DNA of 64,000 nucleotides, taken from CAVPJC01 sp963705155 (GTDB taxonomy: Bacteria; Chloroflexota; Anaerolineae; Anaerolineales; UBA4823). The DNA lies in assembly GCA_963705155.1 (NCBI GenBank), contig CAVPJC010000020.1, forward strand, positions 209,280-273,279, given 5' to 3'. Under the pieces are notes generated by a model. The model was given only the letters and a program-made list of their open reading frames with translations, was not told the DNA's origin and did no database searches. Both the position numbers and the translations under genes were made by a program. Below are positions 39,382 to 47,296 of the stretch, in pieces (position 1 is the stretch's first letter; each line of letters opens with the position of its first letter).

Positions 39382-40737
39382 ATGAAGCGGTCTGCCTGGC
39401 GTTTTTTATGGTCAGCAAAAGATATCCGCCGCAAATTGCTGGTTACCTTTGGGTTGTTGGTAATCTTCCGTCTTGCCGCGGATGTGCCGGTGCCGGGTGT
39501 CAATCGTGAGGCCATCGCCAGCATAATGGCTGGCGGCGGCACCGGTTCCACCTTTATCAACCTGTTGGATTTGCTCTCAGGCGGCACAGTTTCGAACTTC
39601 TCTGTGCTTGCCATGGGTGTTTATCCGTACATCACGGCGCAGATCATCCTGCAACTGCTGGTTCCGATCATTCCTGCGTTACAAAAGCGCATGTCTGAAG
39701 ACCCGCGTGAAGGCCAGAAATGGATGGAAAAATGGACCTACATCCTGGCTGTGCCCATGGCGCTGCTGCAGGCAATCGGGCAGATAAACCTGTTCTCTTC
39801 CTTGACCTCGGGAGCACCGATCCTGAATAATTTTGGTTTTTCAGGTGAGGCGTTACTGCCCTCGATCACGATCCTCCTGAGTATGACTGCCGGGACGATG
39901 TTCGCCATCTGGCTGGGTGAACTGATCTCCGAATACGGCATCCGAAATCAGGGCCTGTCATTGATCATCTTTGCCGGCATTGTGGCGCAGGTGCCTTCAA
40001 ACTTTGGCCGTTTGATGTCGGACCAAAACAGCCGCTGGTTCATCTTGGCCTTTTTGCTGTTGATTACAACGATGATCGTCTTCGCGATCGTATTTGTCCA
40101 GCAGGGACGCCGCAATGTGCCGGTGATGTACCCCGGACGCAGGATGGGTAACCGGATGTCGATGCCGGTGAAAGGGACGCTGCCCTTGATGGTGAATATG
40201 GCGGGAATGATCCCGCTGATCTTCGCCCAATCGCTGCTCACGTTCCCGGCGATCATTGCCAACTTCTTCCTCCGGTCGCAGACTGACTGGGTGCGCAATT
40301 TTGCGACGACCGTGCAAAATTTGTTTGGCGGCCAGAGCAATTTTTACTGGGTGATGTATTTTCTGATGGTTGTGGCTTTCACCTTCTTCTACACCGATGT
40401 GCTTTTTGCACAGCAAAATTATGGTGACAACCTCAAGCGGGTGGGTGCGCAGATACCTGGCGTCAGCCGGGGGGTTCCCACGCAGAAATACCTCACCAAA
40501 GTACTGCGGCGCATCACACTGCCGGGCGCGGTTTTCCTGGGTATGGTAGCGATTATGCCTGCAATTATGACCCTGCTGCTCTCCGGTTTTGGCGTCAACC
40601 TGGGCAACCAGGCCGGCTTGCTGCTGGTTTCCTCATCTGGTTTACTGATCGTGGTAGGTGTTGTGCGCGATACGTTCTTTAATATCGAAGCTGAGCTCAA
40701 ACTGCACGGATACGACGATACGCTGCTCATTCGTTAG
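39382..40737 (+). CDS. secY: Protein translocase subunit SecY
   Basis: 451 residues with ten predicted membrane helices. RKLLVTFGLLVIFRLAADVP start; ISNFSVLAMGVYPYITAQII-like helix 2 region; KRMSEDPREGQKWMEKWTYI; KRVGAQIPGVSRGVPTQKYL near the cytoplasmic loop. Forms the channel with SecE/SecG, which are not in this window. GAGG lies before the ATG. Confidence 0.96.
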   Translation: MKRSAWRFLWSAKDIRRKLLVTFGLLVIFRLAADVPVPGVNREAIASIMAGGGTGSTFINLLDLLSGGTVSNFSVLAMGVYPYITAQIILQLLVPIIPALQKRMSEDPREGQKWMEKWTYILAVPMALLQAIGQINLFSSLTSGAPILNNFGFSGEALLPSITILLSMTAGTMFAIWLGELISEYGIRNQGLSLIIFAGIVAQVPSNFGRLMSDQNSRWFILAFLLLITTMIVFAIVFVQQGRRNVPVMYPGRRMGNRMSMPVKGTLPLMVNMAGMIPLIFAQSLLTFPAIIANFFLRSQTDWVRNFATTVQNLFGGQSNFYWVMYFLMVVAFTFFYTDVLFAQQNYGDNLKRVGAQIPGVSRGVPTQKYLTKVLRRITLPGAVFLGMVAIMPAIMTLLLSGFGVNLGNQAGLLLVSSSGLLIVVGVVRDTFFNIEAELKLHGYDDTLLIR

Positions 40738-40745
40738 GAGCCGCC

Positions 40746-41402
40746 ATGCCCACGTATATCGTATTGCTCGGTCCTCCTGGCGCCGGAAAAGGCACCCAGG
40801 CACAGGTTATCAGCCAAAAACTGGGCCTTCCGCATATCTCATCGGGAGATATCTTTCGGGAGAATCTCAAGGCCCAGACGGAGTTGGGAAAGCTGGCCAA
40901 AACATACATCGATCGAGGCGAGCTGGTGCCGGACGATGTCACGATCGCCATGATCCGCGACCGGCTTAGCCGCACTGATTGTATCCCAGGCGCCCTGCTG
41001 GATGGCTTCCCACGCACACCGACGCAGGCAACCGCACTGGGAGAGATGCTGGCAGCCTTCCAGGGCCAGGTGAATGCTGTACCTTACATCAATGTTCCTG
41101 AAAATGTTCTGGTGGAACGGCTGTCCGGTCGATGGACCTGCCGAGCCCAGGGACATGTTTTTCACGAGCGTTATAACCCGCCATCAACAGCCGGTCAATG
41201 CGATTTCGATGGCTCCGAGCTGTACCAGCGGGATGATGATAAAGCGGAGACGGTGAAGAACCGTATCCATGTGTACCTTAAACAAACGATGCCGTTGATC
41301 GATTTCTACCGGGAACAAGGTGTGCTGGTGGAAGTGGATGGCACACAGCCCATCGAGCGGGTAACCGCCGATTTACTGGCAGCACTGCAGGCAGGCTCCT
41401 GA
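40746..41402 (+). CDS. adk: Adenylate kinase
   Basis: 218 residues. P-loop GPPGAGKGTQAQVISQKLGL, ISSGDIFRENLKAQTELGK, LLDGFPRTPTQATALGEMLA, LSGRWTCR. The LID has C-x-x-Q and C-x-x-D (CRAQ ... CDFD) where zinc-type enzymes have C-x-x-C and C-x-x-C/D, so the metal site seems half kept. Intact. Follows secY as in most bacteria. Confidence 0.95.
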   Translation: MPTYIVLLGPPGAGKGTQAQVISQKLGLPHISSGDIFRENLKAQTELGKLAKTYIDRGELVPDDVTIAMIRDRLSRTDCIPGALLDGFPRTPTQATALGEMLAAFQGQVNAVPYINVPENVLVERLSGRWTCRAQGHVFHERYNPPSTAGQCDFDGSELYQRDDDKAETVKNRIHVYLKQTMPLIDFYREQGVLVEVDGTQPIERVTADLLAALQAGS

Positions 41403-41404
41403 TT

Positions 41405-42175
41405 ATGGTTAGCGACCGCGGAATTTTCATTAAGACAGCCTCCGAGATCGCGCTGATGCGCGAGGCAGGGCGGATCAATGCCCTGGCTCTGGCAGCCACA
41501 CGTGAGCTAATTCGCCCGGGTGTGACGACAGAAGAGCTGGATGCCGCGGCGGCTGAAGTTATCCGCAAGCACGGCGCCAAGCCGTCTTTTCTGGGTGTGC
41601 GCGGTGCTTATCCGTACCCCGCAACCATCACCGTCAGCATCAATGAAGAGATGGTGCATGGCATCCCGGGAAAGCGTAAAATCCAGTCTGGCGATGTCGT
41701 CTCGGTGGACTGTGGCGCAACTTTCGAAGGGTTTGTTGGCGACGCAGCCTACACCGTGGCTGTCGGCGAAGTATCGGATGTGGCCCGTAAGCTGGTAGAT
41801 GTGACCGAAAAAGCCCTCTACCTGGGCATTGAGAAGATGCGAGCGGGCAACCGGGTTGGCGATGTTGGAGCGGCTGTACAGCAGTATGTGGAGAGTCATG
41901 GTTTCCACGTGCCACGCGAATACACCGGTCATGGTGTGGGGCGGTCGATGTGGGAAGGACCCCAGGTGCCCAACTATGGTGTTGCCGGGCGTGGGATTGT
42001 GTTGCGGGCCGGGATGACGATCGCGTTGGAGCCGATGGTGCTGGTGGGAACCCACCGCACAAAGGTTCTGGCAGACCAGTGGACGGTATCTTCGGCGGAT
42101 GGTTCGCTAACGGCGCATTTCGAACACAGTGTGGCCATTACAGAAAATGGTCCGCTGATCCTGACAGTAGCCTGA
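41405..42175 (+). CDS. map: Methionine aminopeptidase, type I
   Basis: 256 residues. The five metal ligands are in place: DCGATFEGFVGD (two Asp), TGHGVGRSMWEGP (His), ALEPM (Glu), AHFEHSV (Glu). Removes the initiator Met from nascent proteins. Two bp after adk. infA, often next, is absent; rpmJ follows after about 100 bp. Confidence 0.95.
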   Translation: MVSDRGIFIKTASEIALMREAGRINALALAATRELIRPGVTTEELDAAAAEVIRKHGAKPSFLGVRGAYPYPATITVSINEEMVHGIPGKRKIQSGDVVSVDCGATFEGFVGDAAYTVAVGEVSDVARKLVDVTEKALYLGIEKMRAGNRVGDVGAAVQQYVESHGFHVPREYTGHGVGRSMWEGPQVPNYGVAGRGIVLRAGMTIALEPMVLVGTHRTKVLADQWTVSSADGSLTAHFEHSVAITENGPLILTVA

Positions 42176-42279
42176 TCCAGATTCTAATCTGGACGGAATG
42201 GGTGACCGCAGGTATAATAGGAACTTTGGCTGGCTTAGCAAGGAATTGAGCGGCTGGTCAGATTGAAGGAGTAGTATTT

Positions 42280-42393
42280 ATGAAAGTTTCATCGTCAATC
42301 AAGAAGCGCTGTTCCAAGTGCAAAATTGTCAAGCGCAAAGGCGTATTACGCGTCATTTGCGATAATCCTAAACACAAACAGCGACAGGGATAA
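42280..42393 (+). CDS. rpmJ: 50S ribosomal protein L36
   Basis: 37 residues, too short for most gene finders. MKVSSSIKKRCSKCKIVKRK then GVLRVICDNPKHKQRQG: the zinc ligands C, C, C, H are complete. AAGGAG lies 11 bp before the ATG. Confidence 0.95.
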   Translation: MKVSSSIKKRCSKCKIVKRKGVLRVICDNPKHKQRQG

Positions 42394-42399
42394 TCACTT

Positions 42400-42786
42400 A
42401 TGGCACGTATCGAAGGCGTTGATCTACCGCGTAATAAGCGGGTTGAAATTGGCTTGACGTACATTTACGGCATTGGCCTTCCGCACGCCCAGCATATTCT
42501 GCAGGCGACTGGAGTCAGTCCGGATGCGCGCGTCAAAGACCTGACGGATGCCGAAGTAGGCTTGCTGCGTGACTTCATCGGGCAGAACTACAAGGTCGAA
42601 GGTGATCTGCGGCGTGAGGTTCAATTGAACATCAAGCGGCTGATCGAAATCGGCAGTTATCGTGGTTTGCGCCACCGGCGCAATTTGCCTGCCCGTGGTC
42701 AGCGCACACGCACCAACTCTCGCACTCGAAAAGGACCGAAGAAAACGGTTGCGGGTCGCGGTCGCCGGCGCGGCGGTAAGAAGTAA
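42400..42786 (+). CDS. rpsM: 30S ribosomal protein S13
   Basis: 128 residues. MARIEGVDLPRNKRVEIGLT, YIYGIGLPHAQHIL, GSYRGLRHRRNLPARGQRTR, TNSRTRKGPKKTVAGRGRRR. Intact. Six bp after rpmJ. Confidence 0.96.
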   Translation: MARIEGVDLPRNKRVEIGLTYIYGIGLPHAQHILQATGVSPDARVKDLTDAEVGLLRDFIGQNYKVEGDLRREVQLNIKRLIEIGSYRGLRHRRNLPARGQRTRTNSRTRKGPKKTVAGRGRRRGGKK

Positions 42787-42942
42787 ATCAACTCAGGCGC
42801 CCGGCATGAATAGATTGGGACCCTTCCTCCCAGCGGCTATCTATTCAATGATCGGGGTGTTTCTGGGGCGGGCTCTTCAGCTGACTGGAATTTGATATTC
42901 AGGCGGCAGTTGGCCAGGTAATTTGGAACTATGTGAGGTGCT
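42787..42942 (+). promoter_or_regulatory. S13-S11 intergenic region with nested hairpin
   Basis: 156 bp in a place where these genes are usually nearly adjacent. TGAATAGAT (42807-42815) pairs with ATCTATTCA (42839-42847), and inside it TGGGA (42816-42820) pairs with TCCCA (42828-42832), leaving a 6-base 3' bulge. May be a protein-binding mRNA structure of the alpha operon. Confidence 0.4.
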
Positions 42943-43344
42943 ATGGCTCAAAACGTTCGTTCTACACGTCGAAAAGGCGTAAAGAAGATCAAGCGAACTC
43001 TGTCCTCTGGACAGGTGCATATCTTCGCGACATTTAATAATACCATCGTCACCGTGACCGACCCGGATGGGAACGCAGTCACGTGGGGCAGTGCGGGCTC
43101 AGCGGGCTTCAAAGGCTCACGCAAGAGCACGCCGTTTGCTGCCCGTCTGGCAGCCGAACAGGCAATCAAGGCTGCCATGACCATGGGTATCCAGGAAGTG
43201 GATGTGTTTGTCAAAGGCCCGGGACCAGGTCGCGAATCGGCGATTCGCGCCGTGCAGACCATGGGCCTGAAAGTCACCTCCATTGCCGATGTAACGCCGG
43301 TGCCGCATAACGGCTGCCGGCCTCCCAAGAAACGCCGCGTCTGA
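42943..43344 (+). CDS. rpsK: 30S ribosomal protein S11
   Basis: 133 residues. GQVHIFATFNNTIVTVTDPD, GNAVTWGSAGSAGFKGSRKS, TPFAARLAAEQAIKAAMTMG, PHNGCRPPKKRRV. Intact, typical. Confidence 0.97.
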   Translation: MAQNVRSTRRKGVKKIKRTLSSGQVHIFATFNNTIVTVTDPDGNAVTWGSAGSAGFKGSRKSTPFAARLAAEQAIKAAMTMGIQEVDVFVKGPGPGRESAIRAVQTMGLKVTSIADVTPVPHNGCRPPKKRRV

Positions 43345-43381
43345 TCTCAATCGGACAACAGGAAGGATAAGGTTAGAAACT

Positions 43382-44023
43382 ATGGCAAAGTATCGTGGGC
43401 CAGTTTGTAAGTTGTGCCGGCGCGAAGGTGAAAAGCTGTTTTTGAAGGGCGAGCGCTGCTTTACGCCCAAGTGCGCTTTTGAGCGCCGCGGTTACCCGCC
43501 GGGACAACATGGTAAAGGATCCCAGTTCCGCCGAAAGCGCGAGTTTGACTTTAACCGCCAGTTGCGCGCCAAACAAAAAGCACGCCGCACCTATGGTGTA
43601 TTGGAACGCCAGTTCCACCGTTATTATGAAGATTTTTTGAAGCGCCGTGGTCTCACGGGTTTGAATCTGCTTCAAATTCTTGAATCACGCCTGGACAATG
43701 TGGTCTATCGCCTTGGTTTTGCAGACAGCCGTGCCCAGGGGCGCTTGCTCGTGACACACGGGCATTTCGCTGTCAATGGCCGCCGCACGGATATCCCTTC
43801 GATGGTGGTGAATCCTGGCGATATCGTAGCAGTACGTCAAGGAAGCTCTCGAGTACGCCCGTACTTCAAAGATCTGCCCGCTGTGGCAGAGACGAAGAAT
43901 GTGCCTGCCTGGCTGGACCGGGATTTGAAAGGACTCTCTGGCAAGGTTATCCGTCTGCCAGAGCGCTCTGAAATTGACAGCAACCTGAGCGAACAGCTCA
44001 TCGTTGAGTACTATTCACGCTAA
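43382..44023 (+). CDS. rpsD: 30S ribosomal protein S4 with zinc-type N-terminus
   Basis: 213 residues. MAKYRGPVCKLCRREGEKLF and ERCFTPKCAFERRGYPPGQH give four cysteines (9, 12, 26, 31), as in zinc-binding S4. S4 RNA-binding domain SRLDNVVYRLGFADSRAQGR. Starts 30S assembly. In E. coli S4 also represses the alpha operon through an mRNA pseudoknot. Confidence 0.96.
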   Translation: MAKYRGPVCKLCRREGEKLFLKGERCFTPKCAFERRGYPPGQHGKGSQFRRKREFDFNRQLRAKQKARRTYGVLERQFHRYYEDFLKRRGLTGLNLLQILESRLDNVVYRLGFADSRAQGRLLVTHGHFAVNGRRTDIPSMVVNPGDIVAVRQGSSRVRPYFKDLPAVAETKNVPAWLDRDLKGLSGKVIRLPERSEIDSNLSEQLIVEYYSR

Positions 44024-44039
44024 TCGGTTTCGGGTTAAA

Positions 44040-44093
44040 TTTCCAACCGGAACAAGGCAGGTCTGGTTCAGGCCTTGCCAGACCGGTTGGAAA
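44040..44093 (+). promoter_or_regulatory. Hairpin/pseudoknot between rpsD and rpoA, possible S4 regulatory site
   Basis: Outer helix TTTCCAACCGG (44040-44050) with CCGGTTGGAAA (44083-44093), 11 bp. Inside, CAAGGC (44053-44058) pairs with GCCTTG (44072-44077). The loop TCTGG (44062-44066) can pair with CCAGA (44078-44082) to the 3' side, an H-type pseudoknot. No T-run follows. It ends 37 bp before the rpoA start. Confidence 0.55.
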
Positions 44094-44130
44094 ACAATCA
44101 ATCTGAAACTGTACGGGGACGAGGTGAACC

Positions 44131-45102
44131 GTGATTGGTCTAAGTAATATGGTTACGCCGAAGATTGAGCGCAAAGCAGAAGCTCGCAACTACGGCAAAT
44201 TTATCATCGGTCCGTTGGAGCGAGGCTATGGGGTTACGCTGGGCAATGCCCTGCGCCGGGTTTTGCTCTCTTCCCTGGAGGGAGCGGCAATCACCTCAAT
44301 TCGCATCGCAGATGTTCAGCACGAATTCAGCGATATTCCGGGTGTGCGTGAAGATGTTATCCGTGTCATGCTGCAAATCAAACAATTGCGGATGAAGATG
44401 CGCGATGTCGAAACAGCCCGCTTACATCTGGAAGTGCGAGGCGATGGGGTGGTCACAGCGGCGGATATTATTACCCCTCCCGAGGTGGAGATCATGAACC
44501 CCGATCTCTACCTGTTTTCGGTGGACGATAAAAACGCCAGCCTTGAAATTGAATTGACTGTAGAGAGAGGCCGGGGATATTCCCCTGCCGATGACCGCAC
44601 AGGCCGGCTGCCGATTGGCGAACTGCCAGTTGACGCCATATACAGCCCTGTGCGCCGGGTGAACTGGGACGTGAGCTCAGCACGCGTGGGCCAGAGTACG
44701 GCGTACGACAGCCTGACCCTGGAAATTTGGACGGATGGAACGGTTGGTCCGGAAGAATCGTTGAGCACCAGCGCCAAGCTGATCATCGACCACATGCGCC
44801 ATCTGGCGGGTATCAGCGAGGAATCGCTGGCCAGCTATGATGAAACCCACGAAGAATCCAGCCGCCTGACAAGCGAGATGATTGAAACTCCCATTGAAAA
44901 TCTTGATCTTTCGGTGCGTGTTTTCAATTCGCTCAAACGTACCGGCATCACCACCGTAGGTGAGGTGCTGGAGCTGCTGGAAAAGGGCGATGAAGCGGTC
45001 ATGTCCATCCGGAACTTTGGTGAAAAGAGTCTGGACGAACTGCGTCAGAAGATGCGCGACAAAGGCTATCTAAAAGACGCAGACGATACTGAAGTGGAGT
45101 AG
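44131..45102 (+). CDS. rpoA: DNA-directed RNA polymerase subunit alpha
   Basis: 323 residues from GTG 44131 (GAGGTG upstream). An in-frame ATG at 44149 is an alternative. NTD: FIIGPLERGYGVTLGNALRR and VLLSSLEGAAITSIRI. CTD: ENLDLSVRVFNSLKRTGITT and VGEVLELLEKGDEAVMSIRN. Intact. Standard position after rpsD and before rplQ. Confidence 0.97.
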   Translation: MIGLSNMVTPKIERKAEARNYGKFIIGPLERGYGVTLGNALRRVLLSSLEGAAITSIRIADVQHEFSDIPGVREDVIRVMLQIKQLRMKMRDVETARLHLEVRGDGVVTAADIITPPEVEIMNPDLYLFSVDDKNASLEIELTVERGRGYSPADDRTGRLPIGELPVDAIYSPVRRVNWDVSSARVGQSTAYDSLTLEIWTDGTVGPEESLSTSAKLIIDHMRHLAGISEESLASYDETHEESSRLTSEMIETPIENLDLSVRVFNSLKRTGITTVGEVLELLEKGDEAVMSIRNFGEKSLDELRQKMRDKGYLKDADDTEVE

Positions 45103-45108
45103 TTGGAA

Positions 45109-45486
45109 ATGCGACATCGAGTAGCAGGATACAGGCTTAGCCGCGGGAAGGATGAACGTACCGCCCTGCGGCGCATACTCATCAAGCAGCTTTTTGAACA
45201 TGAGCGGATTCAAACCACTCGCGCCAAAGCTGAGGCAATCCGCGGCCAGGCCGAGCGGTTGATCTCTCTGGCAAAACGAGGCAATGAAGCCGGTGCAGCG
45301 CAGGCTGTGCACGCCCGCCGTCTGGCGGCTGCCAGACTGGGCGACGCCCAGGCTGTCAAGAAGCTCTTCGACGACATCGCCCCGCGTTTTGAAAGCCGCC
45401 CGGGTGGATATACCCGTTTGATTAAAATGGGACCCCGCCTGGGTGACGCCGCCGAGATGGTGCTCCTGGAGCTGGTCGAAGATTAG
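45109..45486 (+). CDS. rplQ: 50S ribosomal protein L17
   Basis: 125 residues. MRHRVAGYRLSRGKDERTAL is the natural start (GGAG 10 bp upstream); a TTG six bases earlier is open. LFEHERIQTTRAKAEAIRGQ and GGYTRLIKMGPRLGDAAEMV fit L17. Intact. Confidence 0.96.
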   Translation: MRHRVAGYRLSRGKDERTALRRILIKQLFEHERIQTTRAKAEAIRGQAERLISLAKRGNEAGAAQAVHARRLAAARLGDAQAVKKLFDDIAPRFESRPGGYTRLIKMGPRLGDAAEMVLLELVED

Positions 45487-45549
45487 TTGATCAAGTTTCG
45501 AGTTTCGAGAATCGATGGAATCAGATAGCGACTCTGAGCCTCGATCTTA

Positions 45550-46287
45550 ATGGCACGTTACCAGGTTATTCTCGCCTATAATGGCAGCCGCTATCAGGGA
45601 TTTCAGCGGCAGGCAAACAAGCCAACCGTCCAAAGCGTGGTGGAAGATGCTCTGCGCCAGATTGGCTGGCAGGGAGTTTCCATCCTGGCGGCAGGCCGCA
45701 CCGATCGTGGCGTGCATGCCAGCGGCCAGGTGATTGCTTTCGACCTGCAGTGGGGGCATACGCTCCCGGTGCTGTTGGCGGCAATCAATGCTTACCTGCC
45801 CGGGGATGTATCGGCCCGAGAAGTTCGCGAGGTGGAGCCGGATTTTCATCCCCGATTTGATGCCCTCTCGCGCAGTTATCGCTACACGTTGTTCTGCGAT
45901 AGCGTGCGCCACCCGTTGAAGGAAACCTACGCCTGGCGGGTGTGGCCTGCTCTGGATGTGGAGGTTTTGCAATTGGCGGCCCGGGTTATCACCGGGGCAC
46001 ATGATTTTGCAGCCTACGGCAGTCCGATGCGCTCGGGTGGAAGCACGCTGCGGACGGTGATCCAGGCAGGTTGGCGGGCGGAAGCGGAGATGATTTATTT
46101 TGAAATCACCGCTAATGCCTTCCTTTACCGGATGGTGCGCCGCCTGGTATATGTTCAGGTGATGGTGGGCCTGGGCCGGTTAGACTTGGACTGCATCGCA
46201 CGCTCGCTAGAGCTGCCGGGCAGTTGTAACTGCCAGGGCCTGGCTCCAGCGCACGGGCTGGAACTTGTGGAAGTGCGATACGGATGA
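45550..46287 (+). CDS. truA: tRNA pseudouridine(38-40) synthase TruA
   Basis: 245 residues. AYNGSRYQGFQRQANKPTVQ and the catalytic AAGRTDRGVHASGQV (Asp of GRTD). FEITANAFLYRMVRRLVYVQ is the C-terminal block. Usual neighbour between rplQ and rplM. Confidence 0.95.
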   Translation: MARYQVILAYNGSRYQGFQRQANKPTVQSVVEDALRQIGWQGVSILAAGRTDRGVHASGQVIAFDLQWGHTLPVLLAAINAYLPGDVSAREVREVEPDFHPRFDALSRSYRYTLFCDSVRHPLKETYAWRVWPALDVEVLQLAARVITGAHDFAAYGSPMRSGGSTLRTVIQAGWRAEAEMIYFEITANAFLYRMVRRLVYVQVMVGLGRLDLDCIARSLELPGSCNCQGLAPAHGLELVEVRYG

Positions 46288-46341
46288 GCTGCATTGCAGG
46301 CGAGAAGAACCGGGAAGACAATGTAAGTGGAGAAGACAAAC

Positions 46342-46770
46342 GTGGAGAAAACTTATTATCCTAAAGCAGGCGAGGTGACCTCTGAATGGTTACTGGTGGA
46401 TGCCAACGACCAGAATCTGGGACGCCTGGCAACCAGGATCGCCAGCGTTTTACTTGGCAAACACAAACCGAGCTTCACTCCCGGTGTGGATTGTGGCGAT
46501 TACGTAATTGTGATCAATGCTGAGCGCGTTGAGGTGACCGGCACGAAAACGGAAACCAAGGCTTATTACCACCATTCCAGTTATCCCGGCGGTCTTAAGA
46601 CGACCACGCTGCGCCAGCAGCTGGTCAAGCACCCCGACCGGGTTTTGAAAGCTGCCGTATGGGGTATGCTGCCTCACAACAAAATGGGCCGCCGCCTCTT
46701 GAAGAAACTGAAAATCTATGCCGGGACTGAGCACCCTCATACCGCTCAGCAGCCCAGGCCGATGGCGTAA
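46342..46770 (+). CDS. rplM: 50S ribosomal protein L13
   Basis: 142 residues from GTG 46342 (VEKTYYPKAGEVTSEWLLVD), with GGAGAAG 9 bp upstream; a GTG 15 bp earlier is less likely. LGRLATRIASVLLGKHKPSF, GDYVIVINAERVEVTG, MLPHNKMGRRLLKKLKIYAG. Intact. Confidence 0.96.
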   Translation: MEKTYYPKAGEVTSEWLLVDANDQNLGRLATRIASVLLGKHKPSFTPGVDCGDYVIVINAERVEVTGTKTETKAYYHHSSYPGGLKTTTLRQQLVKHPDRVLKAAVWGMLPHNKMGRRLLKKLKIYAGTEHPHTAQQPRPMA

Positions 46771-46782
46771 GGAGCAGCAAGT

Positions 46783-47178
46783 ATGTCTGTACAGTTTTAT
46801 GAAGGTATTGGCCGCCGCAAGGAAAGCACGGCACGCGTGCGCCTGATGAACGGGTCGGGCAAATTCATGGTAAATGAAAAGCCCGCGGATGCATATTTCA
46901 CTCGCTTTGGCGACATTGAGAAAATCCTGGCGCCGATCGCGGCCGCCGGCGAAATTCCAGCAAAACTGGATATTTCGGTGGTGGTGGATGGCGGCGGGGT
47001 CACCGGCCAGACAGGCGCTGTGCAACTGGGTGTTGCCCGCGCCCTGGTTTTGATGAACCCTGACCTGCGTATTCCCCTGCGCAAAGGTGGTTTTCTCACC
47101 CGCGATGCACGCGTGAAAGAACGCAAGAAACCCGGTCTCAAGCGCGCCCGTAAGGCCCCTACCTACACCAAGCGTTAA
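46783..47178 (+). CDS. rpsI: 30S ribosomal protein S9
   Basis: 131 residues. EGIGRRKESTARVRLMNGSG, GGGVTGQTGAVQLGVARALV and the end KERKKPGLKRARKAPTYTKR, whose basic tail touches P-site tRNA. Intact. GGAG precedes the ATG. Confidence 0.97.
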   Translation: MSVQFYEGIGRRKESTARVRLMNGSGKFMVNEKPADAYFTRFGDIEKILAPIAAAGEIPAKLDISVVVDGGGVTGQTGAVQLGVARALVLMNPDLRIPLRKGGFLTRDARVKERKKPGLKRARKAPTYTKR

Positions 47179-47214
47179 TTATTCTGGCTGGTTGTTACCC
47201 ATAACCGGCGTGCG

Positions 47215-47269
47215 GCGTAAAATGTAAGCGTAATTGTCCATTCGAGCGGACTGCGTTTACATTTTACGC
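47215..47269. repeat. 13-bp inverted repeat after rpsI
   Basis: GCGTAAAATGTAA (47215-47227) pairs with TTACATTTTACGC (47257-47269), loop 29 bases, followed by a short T-stretch (TTTGCATTT). It may be a weak terminator of the ribosomal operon or a small mobile palindrome. Confidence 0.45.
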
Positions 47270-47296
47270 TTTGCATTTAACCAAAGGCAGGTCATT

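Noticed and set aside
44040..44093. Intrinsic terminator between rpsD and rpoA
   Set aside because: No T-run follows the stem, rpoA has no promoter of its own in the gap, and the inner pairing suggests a regulatory fold instead.
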